A stretch of 44,355 nucleotides of DNA. It comes from Actinomadura sp. 7K507. GTDB taxonomy: Bacteria; Actinomycetota; Actinomycetes; Streptosporangiales; Streptosporangiaceae. A program made the translations under genes and the position numbers. The notes under the pieces were generated by a model. The model saw only the letters and a program-made list of their open reading frames with translations. It was not told the origin of the DNA and made no database searches. Below, piece after piece: positions 32,184 through 39,416 of the stretch. The stretch spans positions 1-44,355 of the forward strand of contig NZ_SMKK01000051.1 in the NCBI RefSeq assembly GCF_004348425.1. Direction: 5' to 3'. The first letter of the stretch is position 1. Every line of letters starts with the position of its first letter.

Positions 32184-33222
32184 ACTCGGCGGGGTCGGTG
32201 CCCAGCGGAGTGATCCGCCGGAACAGCCCGGTCACCCCGCCGCTCGCCTGGAGGCGCCGCAGCGGCTCGCCCGCCGCCACGATGTTGACGTCGAATCCGT
32301 CCACCCCGAACACCCAGAGCGTCTGCCGGTTCGACGCCTTGCCGGTTCGCGGCCCCGGATGCGGGAGCCGCGTGTCGAACGCCGGGTGCCCATCGATGGT
32401 CGTGTTGGGCTTGAAGTTCTTCCTGGCTTGCGGGCGGGACGCGGACAGCATGACCGTCAGCTGATCGTCCCCGCGCGAGGTCCCCAGCGCGATCATGGCC
32501 TCCGGCCGGGTGCCGACCCACGTCTGCGTGACCTTGAGCCCGTCCGGGATCCCGGACACCCGCATCGGGAACGCCACCGGCTCGTTCCCGCCGAACTTCA
32601 CCCCCGCCGCGACGCGGTGGACGGTCGCCGCGTCGGCCACGGCCCGGTCGTTGACCGACAAGAGCGCCCAGCTCTCCGGCCGGTACTCCCACCGGAACTC
32701 CGCCGCCACCTGTTCCGACCCGGGACCGCCCGGCTTGATCGACCAGTAGGCGGGCCTCCCGTTGACCGGCGCCGCCTTCGTCAGGCGCCCCTTCCGTGCT
32801 CCCGGCAGCAGCGGGATGCCCGGCCGTTTTCCGGGAGGCATCACGGTCAACGCGATGGGCGCGCCCCCCGGCCCCCGGCCGGCATGCACCTCGTAGGTGG
32901 GGTTCCGCCCGCTTTCCCGCGTGACCCGTGTCCGCGCGTAACCGGCGGGCAGCCACCCGAACGCGGCCTCCTCGACCAGCGGACTCGGGTACGCCGGCGG
33001 CTCCACGACCTTGTCGGGGCGCTCTTCGTGGGACGACGGCAGCACCGCGACCACGGCCACCGCCGCGGCGGCCCCCGCCGCCACTACGACCGCCGCCGCT
33101 CTCCGGGCCCGCCGCATCAGCCTGATCCGCCGTCCGGCGACCACCGCCGCCGCGACGTCCACGGCCGGTGGGGGGCCGGGCGATCCGGCGAGGCGCTCCA
33201 GTTCCGCCTTGAGATCGTTCAC
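32161..33222 (-). CDS. Membrane-anchored partner of ECF sigma factor (putative anti-sigma, CU044_5270-like)
   Basis: This 353-residue protein follows the sigma factor gene with a GTGA overlap. The cytosolic N-terminus (NDLKAELERLAGSPGPPPAVDVAAAVVAGRR) and an Arg-rich stretch precede a single membrane segment (AAAVVVAAGAAAAVAVVAVLPSS). The external part has about 290 residues, mostly beta-strand-like, ending ITPLGTDPAEWTTTPLH. It resembles CU044_5270-type proteins found next to SigE-family sigma factors. It has no zinc-binding anti-sigma (ZAS) motif. An anti-sigma role is inferred from gene order and topology alone. The 3' end carries the origin of the 18-bp repeat array, and its TGA stop lies within a repeat unit that has lost one base. 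Confidence 0.72.
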   Translation of the reverse strand: MNDLKAELERLAGSPGPPPAVDVAAAVVAGRRIRLMRRARRAAAVVVAAGAAAAVAVVAVLPSSHEERPDKVVEPPAYPSPLVEEAAFGWLPAGYARTRVTRESGRNPTYEVHAGRGPGGAPIALTVMPPGKRPGIPLLPGARKGRLTKAAPVNGRPAYWSIKPGGPGSEQVAAEFRWEYRPESWALLSVNDRAVADAATVHRVAAGVKFGGNEPVAFPMRVSGIPDGLKVTQTWVGTRPEAMIALGTSRGDDQLTVMLSASRPQARKNFKPNTTIDGHPAFDTRLPHPGPRTGKASNRQTLWVFGVDGFDVNIVAAGEPLRRLQASGGVTGLFRRITPLGTDPAEWTTTPLH

Positions 33223-33722
33223 GCGAGCCTCTCCCCTTCGGCCACCGGAGCCAGTACGCGGCGCAGCGCGTCCAGGCCGCGCGCGCTCTGGCTCTTGACC
33301 GTCCCCGTGGAGCAGTTCAGGACGTCGGCCGTCTGCTCGATGGACAGGTCGCAATAGAAACGCAGCACCACCGCGGCCCGCTGGCGCGGCGGCAACTCCG
33401 CCAGCGCCGCCCGCAGATCCATCCCGCCCGCGTGGTCGGCGGGTTCGACGGCGGCGTCCGGCGTCCGGTCGACGACCCGGACCCGCTGCCGCCAGCCGCT
33501 CCGCTGTTCGGCCAGGAACACCCTGACCAGGACCGTCCGGGCATACCCGTCGACGTTCTCCGCCGCCGACGCCCGCCGCCAATGCACGTAGAGACGCGTG
33601 GTCGCGGACTGAACGAGATCGTCCGCTCGGTGCCAGTCCTGGCACAGCAGGTAGGCGACCCGGCGTAACCACGGGATCCGGGCCGTCACGTAAGCGGTGA
33701 ACTCCTCGTCACGACTCGCCAT
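33219..33722 (-). CDS. SigE-family ECF RNA polymerase sigma factor
   Basis: This 167-residue ECF sigma factor directs RNA polymerase to alternative promoters. Region 2 is at residues 1-75 (DEEFTAYVTARIPWLRRVAYLLCQDWHRADDLVQSATTRLYVHW), and region 4 is in the C-terminal half (LAELPPRQRAAVVLRFYCDLSIEQTADVLNCSTGTVKSQSARGLDALRRVL). This is the layout of the actinobacterial SigE-family (ECF41-like length without the SnoaL extension). I chose ATG at 33722 with GAGGAG upstream; the frame extends to 33809 without a clear ribosome site. The gene overlaps the membrane partner gene. It is divergent from a GntR-regulated ABC exporter. Confidence 0.92.
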   Translation of the reverse strand: MASRDEEFTAYVTARIPWLRRVAYLLCQDWHRADDLVQSATTRLYVHWRRASAAENVDGYARTVLVRVFLAEQRSGWRQRVRVVDRTPDAAVEPADHAGGMDLRAALAELPPRQRAAVVLRFYCDLSIEQTADVLNCSTGTVKSQSARGLDALRRVLAPVAEGERLA

Positions 33723-33802
33723 CCGCACACTCCTCGCCGGCTCCACACCCACCTGATGCACCGGACCGCGCAAAAGGTTGCACCGAGGTCTCATCGTCCG
33801 TA

Positions 33803-33831
33803 TTGACACGAGGAAGGTCTACACATCTAAA
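33803..33831 (+). promoter_or_regulatory. Vegetative-type promoter of the GntR-ABC operon
   Basis: TTGACA (33803-33808) and TCTAAA (33826-33831) are separated by 17 bases, an ideal spacing, with 6/6 and 4/6 matches to the housekeeping sigma consensus. The predicted start of transcription lies about 7 bases downstream, just before the regulator gene and within the palindrome at 33834-33847. Confidence 0.6.
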
Positions 33832-33833
33832 GT

Positions 33834-33847
33834 ACTAGCATCCTAGT
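33834..33847. promoter_or_regulatory. ACTAG-N4-CTAGT palindrome, probable GntR operator
   Basis: ACTAG (33834-33838) and CTAGT (33843-33847) form an inverted repeat with a CATC spacer. It begins immediately downstream of the -10 element and ends 16 bases before the GntR start. YtrA-type GntR proteins commonly bind palindromes at their own promoter, so autorepression is likely. Confidence 0.55.
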
Positions 33848-33862
33848 TAAATGGAGGTGGCG

Positions 33863-34255
33863 GTGATCGAGTTCCATCTGGATCCCGGTTCGGGGGTGTC
33901 GCCGTACATGCAGCTCGTCCGGCAGGTGCGGCACGCGCTGCGACTCGATCTGCTGCGGGTGGATGATCAGCTGCCGACGGTGAAGGACGTGGTGGCGCAG
34001 CTCGCGATCAACCCGAACACCGTGCTCAAGGCGTACCGGGAGCTGGAGCACGAGGGACTCGTCGCGCCGCGTCCCGGCCTCGGGACGTTCGTGACGCGCA
34101 CCCTCGCCGGCGAGTCGCTCGGCGCGCACGGGCCGCTGCGCAAGGACCTGGAGCGCTGGCTCGCCAAGGCGCGGCTCGCCGGCCTTGACGACGAGAGCAT
34201 CGAGGCGTTGTTCATGACTACCTTTCGGTCCGCCCGGCAGGAGGACATAGCGTGA
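33863..34255 (+). CDS. GntR-family transcriptional regulator, YtrA subfamily
   Basis: This 130-residue regulator has an N-terminal GntR winged helix (PYMQLVRQVRHALRLDLLRVDDQLPTVKDVVAQLAINPNTVLKAYRELEHEGLVAPRPGLGTFV) and a short C-terminal helical tail, the YtrA subfamily layout. Members normally repress a co-transcribed ABC exporter and respond to envelope-active compounds. GTG at 33863 with GGAGG five bases upstream is the best start; ATG at 33851 would overlap that ribosome site. The stop overlaps the ATPase start. It is thus the first gene of a regulator-ATPase-permease operon with a promoter and palindromic operator directly upstream. Confidence 0.92.
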   Translation: MIEFHLDPGSGVSPYMQLVRQVRHALRLDLLRVDDQLPTVKDVVAQLAINPNTVLKAYRELEHEGLVAPRPGLGTFVTRTLAGESLGAHGPLRKDLERWLAKARLAGLDDESIEALFMTTFRSARQEDIA

Positions 34256-35136
34256 CCGCCGCCTTGCAGGCCCAGGGGCTGGGCAAGAAGTACGGGAAGC
34301 GGTGGGCACTGTCGGATTGCACGCTCGACATTCCGGCGGGACGGGTCGTCGGGCTCGTCGGGCCGAACGGAGCGGGGAAGACGACGCTCCTGAACCTCGC
34401 GGTCGGCCAGCTCGCGCCGTCCGCAGGCGACATCCGGGTGCTCGGCGGGCGTCCGGCGAGCGGGCCGGAGCAGCTCGCCAAGGTCGGGTACGTCGCCCAG
34501 GACACACCCACCTACGCCGGGCTGAGCGTCGCCGACCACCTGAAGCTGGGTGCGCGGCTGAACCCGCGCTGGGACGACGCGCTCGCCCGTGACCGTGTCG
34601 AGCGGCTCGGGCTCGACCCCGCGCGGCGGGCCGGGAAGCTGTCCGGCGGGCAGCGGGCCCAGCTCGCGCTCACCCTCGGCATCGCCAAGCGGCCCGAGCT
34701 GCTGATCCTCGACGAGCCGGTCGCCGCGCTCGACCCACTGGCCCGCCGCGAGTTCCTGCAGAGCCTCCTCGAAGCAGTCGTCGAGCACTCGCTCAGCGTC
34801 GTGCTGTCGTCCCATCTGGTGTCCGACCTGGAACGGACGTGCGACTACCTCGTCGTGCTCGTGGAGTCGCGGGTCCGGGTGGCGGGGGACGTCGACGACC
34901 TGCTCACCGCCCACCACCGGCTGACCGGGCCGCGCCGCGACCCGGCGACGCTGCCGGCGCAGCAGGAGGTCGTGTCCGAGAGCCACACCGACCGGCAGAG
35001 CACGCTCATCGTCCGGACCGAGGCCCCGATCCACGACCCCGCGTGGACGGTCGGCCGGCTCGGGCTGGAAGACCTCGTCCTCGCCTACATGACCCCGACC
35101 GCCACGGCCCGTCCCAAGCTGGAGGCGATCCGATGA
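34252..35136 (+). CDS. ABC transporter ATP-binding protein (YtrB/CcmA type)
   Basis: This is the ATPase of the exporter encoded with the YtrA-type regulator. The 294-residue protein has Walker A GPNGAGKTT, the Q-loop VGYVAQDTPTY, signature LSGGQRAQLALTLGIA, Walker B LLILDEPVAALDPLARREFL and the H-loop VVLSSHLVSDLE. The last 70 residues are the accessory region found in this class (for example QEVVSESHTDRQSTLIVRTEAPIHDPAWTV). GTG at 34252 overlaps the regulator stop, and its own stop overlaps the permease ATG, so all three genes are coupled. It probably exports a peptide antibiotic, lipid or similar compound; the substrate is unknown. Confidence 0.92.
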   Translation: MTAALQAQGLGKKYGKRWALSDCTLDIPAGRVVGLVGPNGAGKTTLLNLAVGQLAPSAGDIRVLGGRPASGPEQLAKVGYVAQDTPTYAGLSVADHLKLGARLNPRWDDALARDRVERLGLDPARRAGKLSGGQRAQLALTLGIAKRPELLILDEPVAALDPLARREFLQSLLEAVVEHSLSVVLSSHLVSDLERTCDYLVVLVESRVRVAGDVDDLLTAHHRLTGPRRDPATLPAQQEVVSESHTDRQSTLIVRTEAPIHDPAWTVGRLGLEDLVLAYMTPTATARPKLEAIR

Positions 35137-36173
35137 TCTGGCTGACGTTCCGGCAGTTCCGCGTCCAGGCCGCGGTGGTGTTCGGCGGGCTCGCGATCCT
35201 CGCCGCCGCCCTGGCCGTCACCGGCCCCGGCCTCGCGGACGAGTACGCCACCGGGATCTCGTCCTGCACCAGCCAAGAGGCGTGCAACGAGTTCTCCCGG
35301 CTGTTCGTCACCGGGCACCAGGCCTCCTACGGCGCGCTGCTCGTCATCGTGATCGGCCTTCCGGGCCTCATCGGCGTCTTCTGGGGCGCGCCGCTGGTCG
35401 CCCGGGAACTCGAAGCCGGAACGCACCGCCTCGCCTGGAACCAGAGCGTGACCCGGACCCGCTGGCTGGCCGTCAAGCTCGGCCTCGTCGGGCTGGCCTC
35501 CATGACGGCCGCCGGGATCGCCGTCTTCGCCGTGGACTGGTGGTCGGACCCTATCGCCGAGGCCGCGATCACACGCTCGTCGCGGATGACGCCGCTGCTG
35601 TTCGACGCGCACGGCATCGTCCCCGTCGGCTACGCGGCGTTCGCGTTCGCGCTCGGCGTCACGGTCGGCGTGCTCGTGCGCCGCACTCTGCCCGCCATGG
35701 CGATCACCCTCGCGGTGTTCGCCGCCGTCCACGTCGCGGTGCCGCTGTGGGTCCGCCCGCACATCATCCCGCCGGAGAGCGGCACCGTCGCGATCACCTC
35801 CCACAACCTGGAGTCGCTGATGCTGAACGCCGACTCCATGACCGTGCGGACCAGGGCGGCGACGGGAGCCTGGACGCTCTCGAACCACACCGTGGACGCG
35901 TCCGGCCGCGAGGTCGCCCACCTGCCCGTCTCCCTGGGCACGGGACCGTGCGCCCCGCGGGCACCCCGGCCGGGCGCCGAGCCTCGGCCTCCCACCGGGC
36001 CGCCCCAGGAGTGCTTCGACGCACTCGCCCAGCAGGGCTACAAGCAGAAGGTGGTCTACCAGCCCGCCGAACGCTTCTGGCCGCTCCAGTGGGCCGAGAC
36101 CGGAGTGTTCGCCGTCCTCACCCTGGGCCTGACGGGATTCTGCTTCTACTGGACTCGCCGCCGCCTCTCCTAG
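35133..36173 (+). CDS. ABC transporter permease (ABC-2 type)
   Basis: This 346-residue membrane protein is the permease of the YtrA-regulated ABC transporter. The N-terminus begins MIWLTFRQFRVQAAVVFGGLAILAAALAV, a typical ABC-2 layout with a cytosolic amphipathic start and first helix. Five more helices follow, and a large extracytoplasmic loop of about 90 residues lies before the last helix. Two cysteines in each loop (SSCTSQEAC; GPC..., ECF) could form disulfides. There is a coupling-loop-like WGAPLVARELEAGTHRLAWNQSVTRTRWL at about residues 88-116, a pattern common in actinobacterial ABC-2 permeases. ATG at 35133 overlaps the ATPase stop. Its TAG stop overlaps the stop codon of the convergent propeller gene in the shared sequence CTAG. 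Confidence 0.9.
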   Translation: MIWLTFRQFRVQAAVVFGGLAILAAALAVTGPGLADEYATGISSCTSQEACNEFSRLFVTGHQASYGALLVIVIGLPGLIGVFWGAPLVARELEAGTHRLAWNQSVTRTRWLAVKLGLVGLASMTAAGIAVFAVDWWSDPIAEAAITRSSRMTPLLFDAHGIVPVGYAAFAFALGVTVGVLVRRTLPAMAITLAVFAAVHVAVPLWVRPHIIPPESGTVAITSHNLESLMLNADSMTVRTRAATGAWTLSNHTVDASGREVAHLPVSLGTGPCAPRAPRPGAEPRPPTGPPQECFDALAQQGYKQKVVYQPAERFWPLQWAETGVFAVLTLGLTGFCFYWTRRRLS

Positions 36174-37213
36174 AAGTCGCTCATCACCGCGGGTCCGTCC
36201 GCGTAGCCGACGCCCCAGAGGGTGGACGGGCCCGCGAAGGTGATGTCGAAAAGCCCCCCGGCGGGGAGGGCGACGGGCTGCCAGGCACCACCGGCGTACC
36301 GGTAGAGGTCGTGGTTGCCCAAGGTCACCCACGGGGTGCCCGAGCCGTCGATGGCCAGGTCCTCGATCCGGAGGTTCTCCGGACCCGGGATCACGGTCCA
36401 GCCGTCGCCGTCCCGGTGCGCCAGGTGGTGCGCTCCGGCGACCCAGAGTTCGTTCTCCCCGGCGGGGCGGACCAGGCCGAGCCATTGCTCCCCGGGCAGG
36501 TCCGGCAGTGCGGCCGGCGTCCAGGAGGCGCCGTCGAAATGCAGCAAGGCGGGATACCGGCCGGTACCGTCCGCGCCTCTCCTTGAGCCGGCCACCCACA
36601 CGTCGGTGGCCGTCCGCGCCTGGAGATCGTTGACCCCGGTCCGCCGGTCGGGGAGATCCATGTCCGCCCAGGCGTCCCCGTCGCGCCTGAGCAGGTGCGG
36701 CTCGTCCGAGTCGGGGGAGACGGGCTGGGTGATCCACGTGCCCGCCGGGCCCGTGCTGAGCATCCCGACGGAAGCGCTGGACGGCCGGTCGACCTTCTGG
36801 AACGACGCCCCGTCGAACACGGCCAGATACTCGTAGAAGTTGCCCCGGCCGCCTCCGATCCACGTCTGGCCCGCGCCGGTCGCGACCCGCTCGATCATGC
36901 CGTTGCCGGTCCATCCGTTCAGCGGGTACTCCGTCCAGGACGAGCCGGTCCAGCGCCGCACGACCGGGTTGCCCGCGCTGTAGAGGACGCAACTGAAGTC
37001 CCAGAGCACGCAGTAGGCGCCCTGTCCCCCGGCGATCCACACGCCGCCCGCGTCATCGGAGGCGACGCTGTTCAGTTCGGCCCTCGGCCAGAAGAACGGC
37101 AGGGGCACCGTGTGCACGTCGTTTTCTACCGCGTGTTCTACCGCGTGCGCCGTCACGGGAAGGGCCAGCAGGGCGGCGCCCGCGATCGCGGCGCTCGCGA
37201 ATATTCGTCTCAT
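36170..37213 (-). CDS. Secreted beta-propeller-like protein (paralogue of upstream gene)
   Basis: This 347-residue protein has a Sec-type signal peptide (FASAAIAGAALLALPVTAHA) and an exported domain made of repeated strand-rich units. Each unit has a D-V-W-x-x-G or G-x-x-W-I-x-G turn (GGVWIAGG, TDVWVAGS, NELWVAGA) and an F-D-G-A-S-F/W segment, as in kelch- and tectonin-like propellers. About six units can be counted, but the number of blades is uncertain. It is highly similar to the upstream gene over long segments, such as VRRWTG(S/T)SWT-x-YPLNGWTGNG. ATG at 37213 overlaps the stop of the upstream gene. Function unknown; extracellular binding is the plausible role. Confidence 0.75.
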   Translation of the reverse strand: MRRIFASAAIAGAALLALPVTAHAVEHAVENDVHTVPLPFFWPRAELNSVASDDAGGVWIAGGQGAYCVLWDFSCVLYSAGNPVVRRWTGSSWTEYPLNGWTGNGMIERVATGAGQTWIGGGRGNFYEYLAVFDGASFQKVDRPSSASVGMLSTGPAGTWITQPVSPDSDEPHLLRRDGDAWADMDLPDRRTGVNDLQARTATDVWVAGSRRGADGTGRYPALLHFDGASWTPAALPDLPGEQWLGLVRPAGENELWVAGAHHLAHRDGDGWTVIPGPENLRIEDLAIDGSGTPWVTLGNHDLYRYAGGAWQPVALPAGGLFDITFAGPSTLWGVGYADGPAVMSDF

Positions 37214-38307
37214 GAGGTGCGCACCGCGGCGGCGTCGTTGCCCTTGGCGCCGGCGCCCCAGATCGTGGAGGTTCCGGGGACGGCCGCGATGGCGTGCAGC
37301 CCGACGGCGGCTGTCGGGACGTCCTGCCACGCACCGTCGACGTACCGGAACAGGTACGACGGGCTCGCGGGCATCGCCACCCACGGGACTCCCGATGCGT
37401 CGACGACCAGGTCCCGGCTTCTCCAGCTCTCCTCCGGGATCCGGACGACGGTCCAGTCGTCACCGTCCCAGTGGGTAAGGAACTCCGTGGTGATCGCCCA
37501 GACATCGTCCGGACCGACCGGCACGACCTTGACGAACCCGTGGTCCTCGACGTCGGCCGGCAGTTCGGGTGGCGGGACGCCCGTCCAGGACGTCCCGTCG
37601 AAGTGCGCCGCCGCGGGCAGCCGGCCGGGAGTGCCGGCCTCGGCGGCGCGGGCCCCGACGAGCCAGACGTCGGTGGCGGTGCGCGCCTGGACGTCGGTGA
37701 TCGTGTGGATCTCGGCGGGGAGCTCGACGCCGGTCCAGGTGGATCCGGTGCGCTTGTACAGGCTGTGGCGCCCGGTCCAGACGGCGGCGCGCTCGGCGAG
37801 CCAGGTTCCGGCCGCGCCCGTGCTGATCCGCTCGACCCGGCCGGACGGCGTGGCGACCTTCTGGAAGGACGAGCCGTCGAACCGCGCCACGTAACCCTGC
37901 CAGACGTCGCCCGTGCGACCGCGGCCCGCGATCCAGGTCTCGCCCGCGGCGGTCTCGCCCGCGGCGGAGGTGACGTGTTCGATCGGGCCGTTGCCGGTCC
38001 ATCCGTTCAGCGGGTACCCCGTCCAGGACGTTCCCGTCCAGCGCCGCACGACCGGGTTGCCCTCGAGATCGATGACGCACTGCTCGTAGTAGGGGAGGCA
38101 GAAGACGCCCTGCACTCCGGCGGCCCACACGTCGTCCGGGCCGGTCACGGCGACGTCGTGTAACTCGGACCTGGCCCACAGGAAGGGCAGGGGGACCTCC
38201 TGCGCTTCGGGTTCCGCCGCGTGGGCCGTCATGGGGGCGGAAAGCGTCGCGGGCACGGACAGTACGGCGGCGACCGCGATCGCCGCACTCGCCAGGGAGC
38301 GCCTCAT
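37210..38307 (-). CDS. Secreted beta-propeller-like protein
   Basis: This 365-residue protein is a tandem paralogue of the next gene on the same strand. It has a signal peptide (MRRSLASAAIAVAAVLSV with a following AHAAE cleavage site) and repeated D-V-W turns (DDVWAAG, TDVWLVG, DDVWAIT) with F-D-G-(S/T)-S-(F/W) segments, consistent with a beta-propeller. Cysteine pairs (VFCLPYYEQCV here, AYCVLWDFSCV in the paralogue) are at the same place, so a disulfide is likely. ATG 38307 opens a frame with the signal peptide directly after; the longer frame to 38358 is less likely. I do not know the ligand. No enzyme motif is visible. Confidence 0.75.
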   Translation of the reverse strand: MRRSLASAAIAVAAVLSVPATLSAPMTAHAAEPEAQEVPLPFLWARSELHDVAVTGPDDVWAAGVQGVFCLPYYEQCVIDLEGNPVVRRWTGTSWTGYPLNGWTGNGPIEHVTSAAGETAAGETWIAGRGRTGDVWQGYVARFDGSSFQKVATPSGRVERISTGAAGTWLAERAAVWTGRHSLYKRTGSTWTGVELPAEIHTITDVQARTATDVWLVGARAAEAGTPGRLPAAAHFDGTSWTGVPPPELPADVEDHGFVKVVPVGPDDVWAITTEFLTHWDGDDWTVVRIPEESWRSRDLVVDASGVPWVAMPASPSYLFRYVDGAWQDVPTAAVGLHAIAAVPGTSTIWGAGAKGNDAAAVRTS

Positions 38308-38338
38308 GCGCACACTATGAACCGCCTCCACGAAACGC

Positions 38339-38354
38339 GCCAGTGGCAACTGGC
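38339..38354. terminator. Small hairpin between IclR and propeller genes
   Basis: GCCAGT (38339-38344) and ACTGGC (38349-38354) are perfect 6-bp complements with a GGCA loop. In the minus direction it lies about 40 bases after the IclR stop and about 30 bases before the propeller start. No T tract follows, so it is only a candidate end of the IclR transcript. Confidence 0.35.
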
Positions 38355-38393
38355 ACAATTTTCCTCAGGTGGTCGTGCGTGGAGGTGAGCCCG

Positions 38394-39152
38394 TCAGGGC
38401 GTGAGAGTCAGCGTGCGCTGGATCTCCTCTGCGGTGGCGCGCATCCGGTCGGCCGATATCTCGACCTTGGAGAGCTTGGCGGGACGGCAGGAGATGGCGA
38501 CGGCGCCGAGGACGGAGCCGGTCACGTCGGTGACCGGGACGGCGGCGCAGACGGTGCCGAGGGCGTACTCCTCGCGGTCGACCTGCATGCCGCCCGGAGG
38601 TTCGAGGGAGCGGAACAGGCGCCCGGGATCGGTGATGGTGTGCGGTGTCAGGTCGACGAGCGGGTGCCGGGACAGGTAGTCGCGGCGGGCATCGTCGTCG
38701 AGCTGGCTCAGGACGCACTTGCCGATGGCGGTGGCGTGCGCGGCGTCCTCGAAGCCGACCCACACGTCCACGCGGGGGGTGCGCGGGCCGTCGGCGATGT
38801 CGATGAGGCGGATCTCGTCGTCCATGTGCATGCTGAAGTACGCCGCGACGCCCAGCTCGTCCCGCAGGGCCATCAGGGTCGGGCGGATGCGGGCCAGCAG
38901 CTGCTGGGTCCGGCTCTGCCCGTGCAGGCTCTCGACCCGCTCGCCCAGCACCCATACGCCGTCCGACAGCCGCGTCGCGTAGCCCTCGTGCGCGAGGGTG
39001 CGCAGCAGGTGGTAGGTGGTGGCGAGGGGAAGCCGGGCCTCCCGGGCGAGCTGCTTGGCGGGCGCGCCGTTCGGATGCGACGCGACCACCTCCATGAGAC
39101 GCAGCGCGCGCTGCACCGAGGCGATGAGAGTGGGTTTGCGTGCCTCATCCAT
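38394..39152 (-). CDS. IclR-family transcriptional regulator
   Basis: This 252-residue protein has the IclR layout. An N-terminal winged helix (PTLIASVQRALRLMEVVASHPNGAPAKQLAREARLPLATTYHLLRTLAHEGYATRL) is followed by the C-terminal effector domain (LARIRPTLMALRDELGVAAYFSMHMDDEIRLIDIADG..., then HATAIGKCVLSQLD and ALGTVCAAVPVTDVTGSVLGAVAISCRP). I chose ATG at 39152, giving the usual length; an in-frame ATG at 39260 is less likely. It is divergent from the acyl-CoA dehydrogenase gene across a 264-base gap, so control of that gene is likely by gene order. IclR proteins often respond to small organic or aromatic acids; the effector here is unknown. Confidence 0.93.
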   Translation of the reverse strand: MDEARKPTLIASVQRALRLMEVVASHPNGAPAKQLAREARLPLATTYHLLRTLAHEGYATRLSDGVWVLGERVESLHGQSRTQQLLARIRPTLMALRDELGVAAYFSMHMDDEIRLIDIADGPRTPRVDVWVGFEDAAHATAIGKCVLSQLDDDARRDYLSRHPLVDLTPHTITDPGRLFRSLEPPGGMQVDREEYALGTVCAAVPVTDVTGSVLGAVAISCRPAKLSKVEISADRMRATAEEIQRTLTLTP

Positions 39153-39416
39153 TACCCACAGCGAACCCCTCTGGCCTGGTCCGGTCAAGGCCTCGGCGAT
39201 GGTCGGACCCATTGCATCACTTCCGACGTGCGCGTGAAGCGTGTTTCCCGAATCGGCCACGGGATATGGCGATCACATGTTCAGGACTACTCAGAAGTAC
39301 AACCGAAGAGTAACTTCGGGGCGAAGGCACGCCGCATCCAAGAACCCGAGATCAGCCCCGGCAACAGCCGGTCGAAACCGGGGACGTGGGGGGCCGTCCC
39401 CTGCCGAGGAGGACGC
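39153..39416. other. Divergent IclR / acyl-CoA dehydrogenase intergenic region
   Basis: No gene is seen in this 264-base gap. It holds a perfect 6-bp hairpin, CCGAAG (39303-39308) with CTTCGG (39314-39319), about 98 bases before the dehydrogenase start. It should carry both divergent promoters and the IclR operator, but I cannot point to convincing -10/-35 pairs or a clear palindromic IclR site. Confidence 0.5.

Noticed and set aside
39153..39260. Longer IclR N-terminus from ATG 39260
   Set aside because: It would add 36 residues not found in IclR proteins; MDEARKPTLIASVQRAL fits the usual family start.
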